From: Saccharibacillus sp. O23
Lineage (GTDB): Bacteria > Bacillota > Bacilli > Paenibacillales > Paenibacillaceae
Length of the DNA: 64,000 nucleotides
Assembly: GCF_002205895.1 (NCBI RefSeq)
Contig: NZ_NJDE01000010.1
Span: 310,001-374,000 of the forward strand
Direction of reading: 5' to 3'
Shown: positions 62,040-64,000 of the stretch, in pieces
How the letters are laid out: each line of letters begins with the position of its first letter
Position numbering within the stretch: position 1 is the stretch's first letter
The notes under the pieces: generated by a model
Told to the model about the DNA's origin: nothing
Databases searched by the model: none
Seen by the model: only the letters and a program-made list of their open reading frames with translations
Made by a program: the position numbers and the translations under genes

Positions 62040-64000
62040 ATGGCGACCCCTGAAACGAAGATTCCGCAGCCCAAAACGTTCGGTCCGCTCGGCAACCTGC
62101 CGTTGGTCGATACGAAAGCTCCGGTGCAGTCGCTGATGAAGCTGGCGGAAGAACAAGGCCCGATCTTCAAGATGGACCTGCCGGGCCGTCCCGGCAATCT
62201 GTATATTTCGGGACGCGAACTGGTGGCGGACGCCTGCGACGAATCCCGATTCGAGAAAAATGTCTGGGCGCCGCTGCAAAACGTGCGCTCGTTTGCCGGA
62301 GACGGCTTATTTACCAGTTGGACGGAAGAACCGAATTGGCGCAAAGCGCATAATATCCTGATGCCGAGCTTCAGTCAGCGGGCGATGGCCGGTTACCACG
62401 ACATGATGGTGGACATCGCGATGCAGCTCGTGCAGAAATGGGCGCGGCTCAATCCCGACGAATTCGTCGAAGTGCCGGAAGACATGACCCGCTTGACGCT
62501 GGATACGATCGGACTGTGCGGCTTCCATTACCGCTTCAACAGTTTCTATCGCGAATCCAATCATCCGTTCGTCGAAGCGATGACGCGTTCGCTGGACGAG
62601 TCGATGAGCCAACTTCAGCGTCTGGGCGTGCAGAACAAACTCATGCTGGGCAAAAAGGCGCAGATGCGCCATGACATCGAATACATGTTTTCCCTGGTCG
62701 ACAAGATCGTCAAAGAACGGCGGGAACGCGGCGATCAAGGCGAAAAAGACCTGCTGAACAATATGCTCGGCGGACAGGACCCGGATACGGGCGAATCGCT
62801 GTCGGACGAAAACATCCGCTATCAGATCATCACGTTCCTGATCGCGGGACACGAGACGACCAGCGGCCTGCTGTCGTTCGCGCTGTATTTCCTGCTGCAT
62901 CACCCGGACGCGCTGCGCAAAGCGCAGGAGGAAGTGGACGGCATCCTGACCGATTCGGCGGCTCCGACGTACAAGCAGGTTCGCGAGATGAAATATATCC
63001 GCATGATTCTAAGCGAAACGCTGCGGCTATGGCCGACCGCGCCGGCTTTCTCGCTGCGCGCGAAAGAAGACACGAATCTCGCCGGGCGTTATCCGATGGC
63101 CGCGGGCGAAGCCGTCAACGTGCTGATCCCGGTGCTCCATCGGGACAAAAGCGCCTGGGGCGACGATGTCGAAGCCTTCCGTCCGGAGCGTTTCGAAGAT
63201 CCGTCCAAGATTCCGGACGACGCGTACAAGCCGTTCGGCAACGGGCAGCGGGCCTGCATCGGGCAGCAGTTCGCGCTGCACGAAGCGACGCTCGTCTTGG
63301 GCATGCTGCTGCGGCATTTCGATATCGTCGACGGCGCGAAATACGAATTGAAAGTCAAAGAAACGCTGACGCTCAAACCGGACGGGTTCACGATGCAGGT
63401 GCGCCCTCGTGCGAACGCGCCGATGGCGCCTGCGCCGACGCTCTCGAATGCGGCATCTTCGGCAGGCGGAGCCGCGGTCGCCGAAGCGGAACCTCGAACC
63501 GACGAGATCGAAGCGGACCGCCACGAGACGCCGCTGACGGTCCTTTACGGCTCCAATCTCGGTACGGCCGAAGGCATCGCGCACGAGCTGGCCGAAGAAG
63601 GCGAGCGTCTGGGCTTCCGCGCTTCGGTCGCGAAGATGGACAACGCGGCGGGCAATCTGCCGTCGGAAGGCATGCTGATCGTCGTGACGGCTTCCTATAA
63701 CGGCCGGCCGCCTTCCAACGCGGGCGAATTCATGGCTTGGCTCGATAAAGCCGAAGCCGGATCGGCGAAAGGACTGCATTATGCCGTATTCGGCTGCGGA
63801 GACCGCAACTGGGCGAATACGTATCAGCGCATTCCGCGGCTGGTCGACGAAGCGCTGGAACGTCTCGGCGCAGAGCGGGCGTCGGAACGCGGCGAAGGCG
63901 ACGCCAACGACGATTTCGAGCGGATGCTCGACGACTGGAAACAAAAGCTGTGGCCGGAGGTTCTGCGCGCGCTGGACATCGAAGCGAAAATGCCGGAGGA
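62040..64000 (+). CDS. Self-sufficient cytochrome P450/NADPH-P450 reductase (CYP102 type), 3' end outside window
   Basis: The open frame runs to the window edge (653 codons). Residues 1-460 form a P450 haem domain like P450-BM3: [28 protein letters not shown]-helix near 269, ExxR in SETLRLWP, and haem-binding [10 protein letters not shown] with Cys406. A linker rich in Ala and Pro leads to a flavodoxin-type FMN domain ([35 protein letters not shown]). The FAD/NADPH part must lie to the right. Such enzymes hydroxylate fatty acids. The ATG follows AAAGGAGAATG. Confidence 0.95.
   Translation, partial: MATPETKIPQPKTFGPLGNLPLVDTKAPVQSLMKLAEEQGPIFKMDLPGRPGNLYISGRELVADACDESRFEKNVWAPLQNVRSFAGDGLFTSWTEEPNWRKAHNILMPSFSQRAMAGYHDMMVDIAMQLVQKWARLNPDEFVEVPEDMTRLTLDTIGLCGFHYRFNSFYRESNHPFVEAMTRSLDESMSQLQRLGVQNKLMLGKKAQMRHDIEYMFSLVDKIVKERRERGDQGEKDLLNNMLGGQDPDTGESLSDENIRYQIITFLIAGHETTSGLLSFALYFLLHHPDALRKAQEEVDGILTDSAAPTYKQVREMKYIRMILSETLRLWPTAPAFSLRAKEDTNLAGRYPMAAGEAVNVLIPVLHRDKSAWGDDVEAFRPERFEDPSKIPDDAYKPFGNGQRACIGQQFALHEATLVLGMLLRHFDIVDGAKYELKVKETLTLKPDGFTMQVRPRANAPMAPAPTLSNAASSAGGAAVAEAEPRTDEIEADRHETPLTVLYGSNLGTAEGIAHELAEEGERLGFRASVAKMDNAAGNLPSEGMLIVVTASYNGRPPSNAGEFMAWLDKAEAGSAKGLHYAVFGCGDRNWANTYQRIPRLVDEALERLGAERASERGEGDANDDFERMLDDWKQKLWPEVLRALDIEAKMPE

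Noticed and set aside
1-64000. CRISPR arrays, integrases, transposases, rRNA genes, replication origin
   Set aside because: I found no regularly spaced repeats, no recognisable integrase or transposase gene, no rRNA and no DnaA-box cluster in the window.

Overview
The window looks like the chromosome of a Gram-positive, plant- or soil-associated member of the Paenibacillaceae. It is GC-rich (high fifties percent by eye) with strong AAGGAGG-type ribosome sites. It carries YesM/YesN-type two-component systems, membrane-anchored AraC regulators, many glycoside hydrolases and carbohydrate ABC importers without their own ATPase. A Saccharibacillus-like genome would fit, but the genus is inference; no rRNA or taxonomic marker is present.

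Layout. 1-6100: housekeeping and stress genes: a KimA-type potassium importer, a small WYL-like protein gene under a promoter with two LexA boxes, a frameshifted SH3-domain gene, a candidate orphan small RNA, a chemoreceptor with a sigma-D-like promoter, and tRNA-Leu(TAA). 6163-18752: a pectin/rhamnogalacturonan-type utilisation locus (GH105, membrane AraC regulator, lipoprotein binding protein, two permeases, sugar isomerase, an unfamiliar protein, a helical-toroid lyase/hydrolase candidate, Gfo/Idh/MocA dehydrogenase). 18760-22320: a sharply AT-rich island holding a complete two-gene Gabija anti-phage system (GajA OLD-family nuclease/ATPase and GajB UvrD-like helicase) with a 42-bp perfect palindrome at its left edge. 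22425-31617: an arabinan/arabinoside locus (YesN/YesM pair, binding protein, two permeases, GH127 and GH43). An 18-bp motif lies at the same distance upstream of the -10 boxes of both the regulator operon and the transporter operon.

31701-46200: mixed genes: YdjC-type deacetylase, RNase H, uracil-DNA glycosylase, YfcE phosphodiesterase, GNAT acetyltransferase, YflT-like stress protein, a GGDEF-EAL protein with a sigma-D-like promoter, glycerol dehydrogenase, a copper-amine-oxidase-N protein, an ECF sigma/DUF4179 pair, and a ROK regulator with a sugar acetyltransferase. 46200-47100 is a largely non-coding stretch with four copies of a short palindromic repeat. 47099-54140: MFS exporter with ArsR-like regulator, GH32 sucrase, small unknown proteins, a second ECF sigma/anti-sigma pair, tRNA-Val(GAC). 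54233-64000: an AraC regulator divergent from a GH3 beta-glucosidase, two MpsC/DUF2294 paralogues, the hxlAB formaldehyde-fixation operon divergent from its HxlR regulator, and the 5' part of a self-sufficient CYP102-type P450/reductase that runs off the right end.

How it works together: three sugar-scavenging modules each pair a surface or cytoplasmic regulator with enzymes and, in two cases, an importer. These importers probably share an ATPase (MsmX-type) encoded elsewhere. The chemoreceptor and the cyclic-di-GMP enzyme may be co-expressed with motility through sigma-D. The Gabija island is the clearest horizontally acquired element.
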